Below the pieces are notes generated by a model. The model worked only from the letters and a program-made list of their open reading frames with translations. It searched no databases and had not been told where the DNA came from. A stretch of DNA of 64,000 nucleotides. It comes from Limnoperna fortunei (lineage: Eukaryota > Mollusca > Bivalvia > Mytilida > Modiolidae). This document shows positions 1 through 14,040 of the stretch, piece by piece (position 1 is the first letter of the stretch; every line of letters starts with the position of its first letter). The position numbers were made by a program, and so were the translations under genes. Location of the stretch: contig OX104119.1 in the NCBI GenBank assembly GCA_944474755.1, positions 49,349,657 to 49,413,656 on the forward strand. Reading direction: 5' to 3'.

Positions 1-198
1 AAAGCATTGAGACTAGTATTTATATTCTGTCTGATCATTTTTATAGTGTAATATTTAAAAGAGTTCTAACCTTAGTAGTGTCATCATTCTTAATGTTAAT
101 TTCATAATAAGCCTGTATTTTAGAAGTTTTGGCTATATATTTTTAACTTTATTAAAGTTTTCCTTATTTTAAAGTGTTTGCTTCTTGTTTATATGGGC
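1..198. other. AT-rich flank without a recognisable gene
   Basis: Low-complexity AT-rich sequence with stops in all frames. I see no gene, repeat or RNA here. It borders the 3' tail of a decayed SINE. Confidence 0.6.
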
Positions 199-372
199 TT
201 TAGTGCGACTTTTAGGAATTTTTTAACTATTGTCGTGGCGTGCAGTTCTTTTATTGGGAGCAAGCCGGTGTACCCAGAGAAAACCCCCAAACATCGGTTG
301 GAAAAATGCTAATCTTTGTCAATTTAGAATCACACCGTGCCCGCAGTTAGACTTGAACTCGTGAATTCAAAG
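199..372 (-). mobile_element. Decayed tRNA-headed SINE, 5' head lost
   Basis: Read on the minus strand, this has the same order of blocks as the SINEs at 19748-19978 and 21327-21567. First comes a B-box-like GAGTTCAAGTC (around 350-360), then CTGCGGGCA, a TTGACAA block, a GGGTTTTCTC block, a CTGCACGCCACGA block, and a decayed tail near 200-215. The tRNA-like A-box region is missing. The alignable part stops near 362 and the 32-bp minisatellite begins about 16 bases further on. Tail differences from the other copies suggest an old insertion. It is certainly not an active copy. Confidence 0.6.
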
Positions 373-3300
373 CATTTCAACCCATAACAAAATTTGTCTA
401 TGACAAAATCAACCCATAACAAAATCTGTCTGTGACAAAATCAACCCGTAACAAAATCTGTCTATGACAAAATCAACCCATAACAAAATCGATCTATGAC
501 AAAATCAACCCATAACAAAATCTGTCTGTGACAAAATCAACCCGTAACAAAATCTTTCTGTGACAAAATCAACCCATAACAAAATCTGTCTATGAGACAA
601 TCAACCCATAACAAAATCTGTCTGTGACAAAATCAACCCATAACAAAATCTGTCTGTGACAAAATCAACCCATAACAAAATCTGTCTATGACAAAATCAA
701 CCCATAACAAAATCTGTCTATGACAAAATCAACCTATAACAAAATCTGTCTGTGACAAAATCAACCCGTAACAAAATCTGTCTGTGACAAAATCAACCCA
801 TAACAAAATCTGTCTATGACAAAATCAACCCGTAACAAAATCTGTCTATGACAAAATCAACCCATAACAAAATCTGTCTGTGACAAAATCAACCCATAAC
901 AAAATCTGTCTATGACAAAATCAACCCATAACAAAATCTGTCTGTGACAAAATCAACCCATAACAAAATCTGTCTATGACAAAATCAACCCATAACAAAA
1001 TCTGTCTATGACAAAATCAACCCATAACAAAATCTGTGACAAAATCAACCCATAACAAAATCTGTCTGTGACAAAATCAACCCATAACAAAATCGATCTA
1101 TGACAAAATCAACCCATAACAAAATCTGTCCTTGACAAAATCAACCCATAACAAAATCTGTCCTTGACAAAATCAACCCATAACAAAATCTGTCTATGAC
1201 AAAATCAACCCATAACAAAATCTGTCTATGACAAAATCAACCTATAACAAAATCTGTCTGTGACAAAATCAACCCATAACAAAATCGGTCTGTGACAAAA
1301 TCAACCCATAACAAAATCTGTCTGTGACAAAATCAACCCATAACAAAATCTCTCTGTGACAAAATCAACCCATAACAAAATCTGTCTATGACAAAATCAA
1401 CCCGTAACAAAATCTGTCCTTGACAAAATCAACCCATAACAAAATCTGTCCTTGACAAAATCAACCCATAACAAAATCTGTCTATGACAAAATCAACCCA
1501 TAACAAAATCTGTCCTTGACAAAATCAACCCATAACAAAATCTGTCTATGACAAAATCAACCCATAACAAAATTTGTCCATGACAAAATCAACCCATAAC
1601 AAAATCTGTCCTTGACAAAATCAAACCATAACAAAATCGGTCTATGACAAAATCAACCCGTAACAAAATCTGTCTATGACAAAATCAACCCATAACAAAA
1701 TCTGTCTGTGACAAAATCAACCCATAACAAAATCTGTCTGTGACAAAATCAACCCATAACAAAATCTGTCTGTGACAAAATCAACCCATAACAAAATCTG
1801 TCTGTGACAAAATCAACCCGTAACAAAATCTGTCTATGACAAAATCAACCCATAACAAAATCTGTCTGTGACAAAATCAACCCATAACAAAATCTGTCTG
1901 TGACAAAATCAACCCATAACAAAATCTGTCTGTGACAAAATCAACCCATAACAAAATCTGTCTATGACAAAATCAACCCATAACAAAATCTGTCTATGAC
2001 AAAATCAACCCATAACAAAATCTGTCTGTGACAAAATCAACACATAACAAAATCGATCTATGACAAAATCAACCCATAACAAAATCTGTCTATGAAAAAA
2101 TCAACCCGTAACAAAATCTGTCTGTGACAAAATCAACCCATAACAAAATCTGTCTATGACAAAATCAACCCATAACAAAATCTGTCTGTGACAAAATCAA
2201 CCCATAACAAAATCTGTCTATGACAAAATCAACCCATAACAAAATCTGTCTGTGACAAAATCAACACATAACAAAATCGATCTATGACAAAATCAACCCA
2301 TAACAAAATCTGTCTATGAAAAAATCAACCCGTAACAAAATCTGTCTGTGACAAAATCAACCCATAACAAAATCTGTCTATGACAAAATCAACCCATAAC
2401 AAAATCTGTCTGTGACAAAATCAACCCATAACAAAATCTTTCTGTGACAAAATCAACCCATAACAAAATCTGTCTATGACAAAATCAACCCATAACAAAA
2501 TCTGTCTATGACAAAATCAACCCATAACAAAATCTGTCTATGACAAAATCAACCCATAACAAAATCGATCTATGACAAAATCAACCCGTAACAAAATCTG
2601 TCTATGACAAAATCAACCCATAACAAAATCTGTCTATGACAAAATCAACCCATAACAAAATCTGTCTATGACAAAATCAACCCATAACAAAATCTGTCTA
2701 TGACAAAATCAACCCGTAACAAAATCTGTCTATGACAAAATCAACCCATAACAAAATCTTTCTGTGACAAAATCAACCCATAACAAAATCTGTCTATGAC
2801 AAAATCAACCCATAACAAAATCTGTCTGTGACAAAATCAACCCATAACAAAATCAGTCTGTGACAAAATCAACCCATAACAAAATCTGTCTATGACAAAA
2901 TCAACCTATAACAAAATCTGTCTGACAAAATCAACCCATAACAAAATCTGTCTATGACAAAATCAACCCGTAACAAAATCTGTCTGTGACAAAATCAACC
3001 TATAACAAAATCTGTCTATGACAAAATCAACCCGTAACAAAATCTGTCTGTGACAAAATCAACCCATAACAAAATCTGTCCTTGACAAAATCAACCCGTA
3101 ACAAAATCTATCTATGACAAAATCAACCTATAACAAAATCGATCTATGACAAAATCAACCCATAACAAAACCTGTCCTTGACAAAATCAACCCATAACAA
3201 AATCTGTCTGTGACAAAATCAACCCATAACAAAATCTGTCTATGACAAAATCAACCCATAACAAAATCGATGTGTGACAAAATCAACCCATAACAAAATC

Positions 3301-4060
3301 TGTCTGTGACAAAATCAACCCATAACAAAATCTGTCCTTGACAAAATCAACCCGTAACAAAATCTGTCTATGACAAAATCAACCCATAACAAAATCTGTC
3401 TATGACAAAATCAACCCGTAACAAAATCTGTCTGTGACAAAATCAACCCATAACAAAATCTGTCTATGACAAAATCAACCCATAACAAAATCTTTCTGTG
3501 ACAAAATCAACCCGTAACAAAATCTGTCTATGACAAAATCAACCCATAACAAAATCTGTCTGTGACAAAATCAACCCGTAACAAAATCAGTCTATGACAA
3601 AATCAACCCATAACAAAATCTGTCTATGAGACAATCAACCCATAACAAAATCTGTCTGTGACAAAATCAACCCATAACAAAATCGATCTATGACAAAATC
3701 AACCCATAACAAAATCTGTCTATGACAAAATCAACCCATAACAAAATCTGTCTATGACAAAATCAACCCGTAACAAAATCTGTCTATGACAAAATCAACC
3801 CATAACAAAATCTGTCTATGACAAAATCAACCCATAACAAAATCTGTCTGTGACAAAATCAACCCGTAACAAAATCTGTCTATGACAAAATCAACCCATA
3901 ACAAAATCTGTCTGTGACAAAATCAACCCGTAACAAAATCTGTCTATGACAAAATCAACCCATAACAAAATCTGTCTGTGACAAAATCAACCCATAACAA
4001 AATCTGTCTATGACAAAATCAACCCATAACAAAATCTGTCTATGACAAAATCAACCCATA

Positions 4061-5900
4061 ACAAAATCGATCTATGACAAAATCAACCCATAACAAAATC
4101 TGTCTGTGACAAAATCAACCCATAACAAAATCTGTGACAAAATCAACCCATAACAAAATCGATCTATGACAAAATCAACCCATAACAAAATCTGTCTATG
4201 AAAAAATCAACCCGTAACAAAATCTGTCTGTGACAAAATCAACCCATAACAAAATCTGTCTATGACAAAATCAACCCATAACAAAATCTGTCTGTGACAA
4301 AATCAACCCATAACAAAATCTGTCTATGAAAAAATCAACCCGTAACAAAATCTGTCTGTGACAAAATCAACCCATAACAAAATCTGTCTATGACAAAATC
4401 AACCCATAACAAAATCTGTCTGTGACAAAATCAACCCGTAACAAAATCTGTCTATGACAAAATCAACCCATAACAAAATCTGTCTATGACAAAATCAACC
4501 CATAACAAAATCGATCTATGACAAAATCAACCCATAACAAAATCTGTCTGTGACAAAATCAACCCATAACAAAATCTGTGACAAAATCAACCCATAACAA
4601 AATCGATCTATGACAAAATCAACCCATAACAAAATCTGTCTATGAAAAAATCAACCCGTAACAAAATCTGTCTATGACAAAATCAACCCATAACAAAATC
4701 TGTCTATGACAAAATCAACCCATAACAAAATCGATCTATGACAAAATCAACCCATAACAAAATCTGTCTATGACAAAATCAACCCGTAACAAAATCTGTC
4801 TATGACAAAATCAACCCATAACAAAATCTGTCTATGACAAAATCAACCCATAACAAAATCTGTCTGTGACAAAATCAACCCATAACAAAATCTTTCTGTG
4901 ACAAAATCAACCCATAACAAAATCTGTCTATGACAAAATCAACCCATAACAAAATCTGTCCTTGACAAAATCAACCCATAACAAAATCGATCTATGACAA
5001 AATCAACCCATAACAAAATCTGTCTGTGACAAAATCAACCCATAACAAAATCTGTGACAAAATCAACCCATAACAAAATCGATCTATGACAAAATCAACC
5101 CATAACAAAATCTGTCTATGAAAAAATCAACCCGTAACAAAATCTGTCTATGACAAAATCAACCCATAACAAAATCTGTCTATGACAAAATCAACCCATA
5201 ACAAAATCTGTCTGTGACAAAATCAACCCGTAACAAAATCTGTCTATGACAAAATCAACCCGTAACAAAATCTGTCTATGACAAAATCAACCCGTAACAA
5301 AATCTGTCTGTGACAAAATCAACCCGTAACAAAATCTGTCTATGACAAAATCAACCCATAACAAAATCTGTCTATGACAAAATCAACCCATAACAAAATC
5401 GATCTATGACAAAATCAACCCATAACAAAATCTGTCTGTGACAAAATCAACCCATAACAAAATCTGTGACAAAATCAACCCATAACAAAATCGATCTATG
5501 ACAAAATCAACCCATAACAAAATCTGTCTATGAAAAAATCAACCCGTAACAAAATCTGTCTATGACAAAATCAACCCATAACAAAATCTGTCTATGACAA
5601 AATCAACCCATAACAAAATCTGTCTGTGACAAAATCAACCCGTAACAAAATCTGTCTATGACAAAATCAACCCGTAACAAAATCTGTCTGTGACAAAATC
5701 AACCCATAACAAAATCTGTCTATGACAAAATCAACCCATAACAAAATCGATCTATGACAAAATCAACCCATAACAAAATCTGTCTGTGACAAAATCAACC
5801 CATAACAAAATCTGTGACAAAATCAACCCATAACAAAATCGATCTATGACAAAATCAACCCATAACAAAATCTGTCTATGAAAAAATCAACCCGTAACAA
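4061..5900 (+). repeat. Higher-order repeat zone in the minisatellite (156-bp cassette x5)
   Basis: A five-unit cassette occurs five times in this zone. Its units, in order, are a GATCTATGAC unit, a TGTCTGTGAC unit, a short 28-bp unit, a second GATCTATGAC unit, and a unit in which TATGAC became TATGAAAAAATC. The short units start with AAAATCTGTGAC at 4127, 4571, 5047, 5459 and 5807. The spacings are 444, 476, 412 and 348 bp, each equal to 28 plus a whole number of 32-bp units (13, 14, 12 and 10). The cassette was therefore copied together with a variable number of ordinary units, as expected from unequal exchange. Confidence 0.85.
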
Positions 5901-8900
5901 AATCTGTCTGTGACAAAATCAACCCATAACAAAATCTGTCTATGACAAAATCAACCCATAACAAAATCTGTCTATGACAAAATCAACCCGTAACAAAATC
6001 TGTCTATGGCAAAATCAACCCATAACAAAATTGGTCTATGACAAAATCAACCCATAACAAAATCTGTCTATGACAAAATCAACCCGTAACAAAATCTGTC
6101 CTTGACAAAACCAACCCATAACAAAATCGGTCTGTGACAAAATCAACCCGTAACAAAATCTTTCTGTGACAAAATCAACCCATAACAAAATCGATCTATG
6201 ACAAAATCAACCCATAACAAAATCGGTCTGTGACAAAATCAACCCATAACAAAATCTGTCTATGACAAAATCAACCCGTAACAAAATCTGTCTGTGACAA
6301 AATCAACCCATAACAAAATCTGTCTATGACAAAATCAACCCATAACAAAATCTGTCCTTGACAAAATCAACCCATAACAAAATCGATCTATGACAAAATC
6401 AACCCGTAACAAAATCTGTCTGTGACAAAATCAACCCATAACAAAATCTTTCTGTGACAAAATCAACCCATAACAAAATCTGTCCTTGACAAAATCAACC
6501 CATAACAAAATCGGTCTGTGACAAAATCAACCCATAACAAAATCGATCTATGACAAAATCAACCCGTAACAAAATCTGTCTATGACAAAATCAACCCATA
6601 ACAAAATCTGTCTATGACAAAATCAACCCATAACAAAATCTGTCTGTGACAAAATCAACCCATAACAAAATCTGTCTATGACAAAATCAACCTATAACAA
6701 AATCTGTCTGACAAAATCAACCCATAACAAAATCTGTCTGTGACAAAATCAACCCATAAGAAAATCTGTCTATGACAAAATCAACCTATAACAAAATCTG
6801 TCTGACAAAATCAACCCATAACAAAATCTGTCTATGACAAAATCAACCCGTAACAAAATCTGTCTATAACAAAATCAACCTATAACAAAATCTGTCTATG
6901 ACAAAATCAACCCGTAACAAAATCTGTCTATGACAAAATCAACCCATAACAAAATCTGTCTGTGACAAAATCAACCCGTAACAAAATCTGTCTATGACAA
7001 AATCAACCCATAACAAAATCTGTCTGTGACAAAATCAACCCGTAACAAAATCAGTCTATGACAAAATCAACCCATAACAAAATCTGTCTATGACAAAATC
7101 AACCTATAACAAAATCTTTCTGTGACAAAATCAACCCATAACAAAATCTTTCTGTGACAAAATCAACCCATAACAAAATCTGTCTATGACAAAATCAACC
7201 TATAACAAAATCTGTCTATGACAAAATCAACCCGTAACAAAATCTGTCTATGACAAAATCAACCCATAACAAAATCTGTCCTTGACAAAATCAACCCGTA
7301 ACAAAATCTGTCTGTGACAAAATCAACCCATAACAAAATCTTTCTGTGACAAAATCAACCCATAACAAAATCTGTCTATGACAAAATCAACCCGTAACAA
7401 AATCGGTCTGTGACAAAATCAACCCATAACAAAATCGGTCTGTGACAAAATCAACCCATAACAAAATCTGTCTATGACAAAATCAACCCGTAACAAAATC
7501 TGTCTATGACAAAATCAACCCATAACAAAATCTGTCTGTGACAAAATCAACCCGTAACAAAATCTGTCTATGACAAAATCAACCCATAACAAAATCTGTC
7601 TGTGACAAAATCAACCCGTAACAAAATCAGTCTATGACAAAATCAACCCATAACAAAATCTGTCTATGAGACAATCAACCCATAACAAAATCTGTCTATG
7701 ACAAAATCAACCCGTAACAAAATCTGTCTATGACAAAATCAACCCATAACAAAATCTGTCTATGACAAAATCAACCTATAACAAAATCTGTCTATGACAA
7801 AATCAACCCATAACAAAATCTGTCTATGACAAAATCAACCCATAACAAAATCGGTCTGTGACAAAATCAACCCATAACAAAATCTGTCTGTGACAAAATC
7901 AACCCATAACAAAATCTGTCTGTGACAAAATCAACCCATAACAAAATCTGTCTATGACAAAATCAACCCATAACAAAATCTGTCCTTGACAAAATCAACC
8001 CATAACAAAATCTGTCTATGACAAAATCAACCCGTAAAAAATCTGTCTGTGACAAAATCAACCCGTAACAAAATCTATCTATGACAAAATCAACCTATAA
8101 CAAAATCTATCTATGACAAAATCAACCCATAACAAAATCTGTCCTTGACAAAATCAACCCATAACAAAATCTGTCAATGACAAAATCAACCCATAACAAA
8201 ATCTGTCTGTGACAAAATCAACCCATAACAAAATCTGTCTATGACAAAATCAACCCATAACAAAATCTGTCCTTGACAAAATCAACCCGTAAAAAAATCT
8301 GTCTGTGACAAAATCAACCCGTAACAAAATCTATCTATGACAAAATCAACCTATAAGAAAATCGATCTATGACAAAATCAACCCATAACAAAATCTGTCC
8401 TTGACAAAATCAACCCATAACAAAATCTGTCTATGACAAAATCAACCTATAACAAAATCTGTCTATGACAAAATCAACCCATAACAAAATCTGTCTATGA
8501 CAAAATCAACCCATAACAAAATCTGTCTATGACAAAATCAACCCATAACAAAATCTGTCCTTGACAAAATCAACCCATAACAAAATCTGTCTATGACAAA
8601 ATCAACCCATAACAAAATCTGTCTATGACAAAATCAACCCATAACAAAATCTGTCTATTACAAAATCAACCCATAACAAAATCTGTCTGTGACAAAATCA
8701 ACCCATAACAAAATCGGTCTGTGACAAAATCAACCCATAACAAAATCTGTCTATGACAAAATCAACCCATAACAAAATCTGTCCTTGACAAAATCAACCC
8801 ATAACAAAATCTGTCTGTGACAAAATCAACCCATAACAAAATCTGTCTGTGACAAAATCAACCCATAACAAAATCTGTCTATGACAAAATCAACCTATAA

Positions 8901-10920
8901 CAAAATCTGTCTGTGACAAAATCAACCCATAACAAAATCTGTCTGTGACAAAATCAACCCATAACAAAATCTGTCTATGACAAAATCAACCCATAACAAA
9001 ATCGGTCTGTGACAAAATCAACCCGTAACAAAATCGGTCTATGACAAAATCAACCCATAACAAAATCTGTCCATGACAAAATCAACCCATAACAAAATCT
9101 GTCTGTGACAAAATCAACCCATAACAAAATCTGTCTATGACAAAATCAACCCATAACAAAATCTGTCTGTGACAAAATCAACCCATAACAAAATTGGTCT
9201 GTGACAAAATCAACCCATAACAAAATCTGTCTGTGACAAAATCAACCCATAACAAAATCTGTCTATGACAAAATCAACCCGTAACAAAATCTGTCTGTGA
9301 CAAAATCAACCCATAACAAAATCTGTCTGTGACAAAATCAACCCATAACAAAATCTGTCCTTGACAAAATCAACCCATAACAAAATCTGTCTGTGACAAA
9401 ATCAACCCGTAACAAAATCTGTCTGTGACAAAATCAACCCATAACAAAATCGGTCTGTGACAAAATCAACCCGTAATAAAATCTGTCTATGACAAAATCA
9501 ACCCATAACAAAATCTGTCTGTGACAAAATCAACCCGTAACAAAATCTGTCTATGACAAAATCAACCCATAACAAAATCTGTCTGTGACAAAATCAACCC
9601 ATAACAAAATCTGTCTATGACAAAATCAACCCATAACAAAATCGGTCTGTGACAAAATCAACCCGTAACAAAATCTGTCTGTGACAAGATCAACCCATAA
9701 CAAAATCTGTCTATGACAAAATCAACCCGTAACAAAATCTGTCTATAACAAAATCAACCCATAACAAAATCTGTCTGTGACAAAATCAACCCGTAACAAA
9801 ATCTGTCTATGACAAAATCAACCCATAACAAAATCTGTCTATGACAAAATCAACCCATAACAAAATCTGTCTGTGACAAAATCAACCCATAACAAAATCT
9901 GTCTATGACAAAATCAACCCATAACAAAATCTGTCTATGACAAAATCAACCCGTAACAAAATCTGTCTATAACAAAATCAACCCATAACAAAATCTGTCT
10001 GTGACAAAATCAACCCGTAACAAAATCTGTCTATGACAAAATCAACCCATAACAAAATCTGTCTATGACAAAATCAACCCGTAACAAAATCTGTCTATAA
10101 CAAAATCAACCCATAACAAAATCTGTCTGTGACAAAATCAACCCGTAACAAAATCTGTCTGTGACAAAATCAACCCATAACAAAATCTGTCTATGACAAA
10201 ATCAACCCATAACAAAATCTGTCTGTGACAAAATCAACCCATAACAAAATCTGTCTATGACAAAATCAACCCATAACAAAATCTTTCTGTGACAAAATCA
10301 ACCCATAACAAAATCTGTCTATGACAAAATCAACCCATAACAAAATCTGTCTATGACAAAATCAACCCATAACAAAATCTGTCTATGACAAAATCAACCC
10401 ATAACAAAATCTTTCTGTGACAAAATCAACCCATAACAAAATCTGTCTATGACAAAATCAACCCATAACAAAATCTGTCTGTGACAAAATCAACCCATAA
10501 CAAAATCTTTCTGTGACAAAATCAACCCATAACAAAATCTGTCTATGACAAAATCAACCCATAACAAAATCTGTCTATGACAAAATCAACCCATAACAAA
10601 ATCTGTCTATGACAAAATCAACCCATAACAAAATCTGTCTATGACAAAATCAACCCATAACAAAATCTGTCTGTGACAAAATCAACCCATAACAAAATCT
10701 GTCTATGACAAAATCAACCCATAACAAAATCTGTCTGTGACAAAATCAACCCATAACAAAATCTGTCTGTGACAAAATCAACCCATAACAAAATCTGTCT
10801 ATGACAAAATCAACCCATAACAAAATCTGTCTATGACAAAATCAACCCATAACAAAATCTGTCTATGACAAAATCAACCCATAACAAAATCTGTCTATGA
10901 CAAAATCAACCCATAACAAA

Positions 10921-11820
10921 ATCTGTCTATGACAAAATCAACCCGTAACAAAATCTGTCTATGACAAAATCAACCCATAACAAAATCTGTCCTTGACAAA
11001 ATCAACCCGTAACAAAATCTGTCTATGACAAAATCAACCCGTAACAAAATCTGTCTATGACAAAATCAACCCATAACAAAATCTGTCTATGACAAAATCA
11101 ACCCGTAACAAAATCTGTCTATGACAAAATCAACCCATAACAAAATCTGTCTGTGACAAAATCAACCCATAACAAAATCTGTCTATGACAAAATCAACTC
11201 ATAACAAAATCTGTCTATGACAAAATCAACTCATAACAAAATCTGTCTGTGACAAAATCAACCCGTAACAAAATCTGTCTGTGACAAAATCAACCCATAA
11301 CAAAATCTGTCTGTGACAAGATCAACCCATAACAAAATCTGTCTATGACAAAATCAACCCATAACAAAATCTGTCTATGACAAAATCAACCCATAACAAA
11401 ATCTGTCTATGACAAAATCAACCCGTAACAAAATCTGTCTATGACAAAATCAACCCATAACAAAATCTGTCCTTGACAAAATCAACCCGTAACAAAATCT
11501 GTCTATGACAAAATCAACCCGTAACAAAATCTGTCTATGACAAAATCAACCCATAACAAAATCTGTCTATGACAAAATCAACCCGTAACAAAATCTGTCT
11601 GTGACAAAATCAACCCATAACAAAATCTGTCTGTGACAAAATCAACCCATAACAAAATCTGTCTATGACAAAATCAACTCATAACAAAATCTGTCTATGA
11701 CAAAATCAACTCATAACAAAATCTGTCTGTGACAAAATCAACCCGTAACAAAATCTGTCTGTGACAAAATCAACCCATAACAAAATCTGTCTGTGACAAG
11801 ATCAACCCATAACAAAATCT
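10921..11820 (+). repeat. 480-bp tandem duplication inside the minisatellite
   Basis: The stretch from 10921 is repeated from 11401, an offset of 480 bp or exactly 15 units. I find one difference (TATGAC versus TGTGAC near 11120/11600) over about 420 compared bases, and similarity ends near 11823. Shared rare markers include two consecutive CAACTCATAAC units and a GACAAGATC unit. Confidence 0.85.
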
Positions 11821-12540
11821 GTCAATGACAAAATCAACTCATAACAAAATCTGTCTATGACAAAATCAACCCATAACAAAATCTGTCTGTGACAAAATCA
11901 ACCCATAACAAAATCTGTCTGTGACAAAATCAACCCATAACAAAATCTGTCTATGACAAAATCAACCTATAACAAAATCTGTCTATGAGACAATTAACCC
12001 ATAACAAAATCGGTCTGTGACAAAATCAACCCATAACAAAATCTGTCTATGACAAAATCAACCCATAACAAAATCTGTCTGTGACAAAAGCAACCTATAA
12101 CAAAATCGGTCTGTGACAAAATCAACCCATAACAAAATCTGTCTATGACAAAATCAACCCATAACAAAATCTGTCTATGACAAAATCAACCCATAACAAA
12201 ATCTGTCTGTGACAAAATCAACCCATAACAAAATCTGTCTGTGACAAAATCAACCCATAACAAAATCTGTCTATGACAAAATCAACCTATAACAAAATCT
12301 GTCTGTGACAAAATCAACTCATAACAAAATCTGTCTATGACAAAATCAACCCATAACAAAATCTGTCTGTGACAAAATCAACCCATAACAAAATCTGTCT
12401 GTGACAAAATCAACCCATAACAAAATCTGTCTATGACAAAATCAACCCATAACAAAATCTGTCTATGAGACAATCAACCCATAACAAAATCGGTCTGTGA
12501 CAAAATCAACCCATAACACAATCTGTCTGTGACAAAATCA

Positions 12541-14040
12541 ACCCGTAACAAAATCTTTCTGTGACAAAATCAACCCATAACAAAATCTGTCTGTGACAAA
12601 ATCAACCCATAACAAAATCTGTCTATGACAAAATCAACCCATAACAAAATTTGTCCATGACAAAATCAACCCATAACAAAATCTGTCTATGACAAAATCA
12701 ACCCATAACAAAATCTGTCTGTGACAAAATCAACCCATAACAAAATCTGTCTGTGACAAAATCAACCCATAACAAAATCTGTCTGTGACAAAATCAACCC
12801 GTAACAAAATCTTTCTGTGACAAAATCAACCCATAACAAAATCTGTCTGTGACAAAATCAACCCATAACAAAATCTGTCTATGACAAAATCAACCCGTAA
12901 AAAAATCGGTCTGTGACAAAATCAACCCATAACAAAATCGGTCTGTGACAAAATCAACCCATAACAAAATCTGTGACAAAATCAACCCATAACAAAATCT
13001 GTCTGTGACAAAATCAACCCGTAACAAAATCTGTCTATGACAAAATCAACCCGTAACAAAATCTTTCTGTGACAAAACCAACCCATAACAAAATCTGTCT
13101 ATGACAAAATCAACCCATAACAAAATCTGTCCTTGACAAAATCAACCCATAACAAAATTTGTCTATGACAAAATCAACCCATAACAAAATCTGTCTGTGA
13201 CAAAATCAACCCATAACAAAATCTGTCTGTGACAAAATCAACCCGTAACAAAATCTTTCTGTGACAAAATCAACCCATAACAAAATCTGTCTGTGACAAA
13301 ATCAACCCATAACAAAATCTGTCTATGACAAAATCAACCCATAACAAAATTTGTCCATGACAAAATCAACCCATAACAAAATCTGTCTATGACAAAATCA
13401 ACCCATAACAAAATCTGTCTGTGACAAAATCAACCCATAACAAAATCTGTCTGTGACAAAATCAACCCATAACAAAATCTGTCTGTGACAAAATCAACCC
13501 GTAACAAAATCTTTCTGTGACAAAATCAACCCATAACAAAATCTGTCTGTGACAAAATCAACCCATAACAAAATCTGTCTATGACAAAATCAACCCGTAA
13601 AAAAATCGGTCTGTGACAAAATCAACCCATAACAAAATCGGTCTGTGACAAAATCAACCCATAACAAAATCTGTCTATGACAAAATCAACCCATAACAAA
13701 ATCTGTCTATGACAAAATCAACCCATAACAAAATTTGTCCATGACAAAATCAACCCATAACAAAATCTGTCTATGACAAAATCAACCCATAACAAAATCT
13801 GTCTGTGACAAAATCAACCCATAACAAAATCTGTCTGTGACAAAATCAACCCATAACAAAATCTGTCTGTGACAAAATCAACCCGTAACAAAATCTTTCT
13901 GTGACAAAATCAACCCATAACAAAATCTGTCTGTGACAAAATCAACCCATAACAAAATCTGTCTATGACAAAATCAACCCGTAAAAAAATCGGTCTGTGA
14001 CAAAATCAACCCATAACAAAATCGGTCTGTGACAAAATCA
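12541..14040 (+). repeat. Second higher-order repeat zone in the minisatellite
   Basis: Two rare markers recur together three times. TTGTCCATGAC is at 12651, 13351 and 13735, and CCCGTAAAAAAATCGG is at 12894, 13594 and 13978. The spacings are 700 bp (21 normal units plus one 28-bp unit) and 384 bp (12 units). A further TTGTCCATGAC lies at 14407 without the second marker. Confidence 0.8.
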
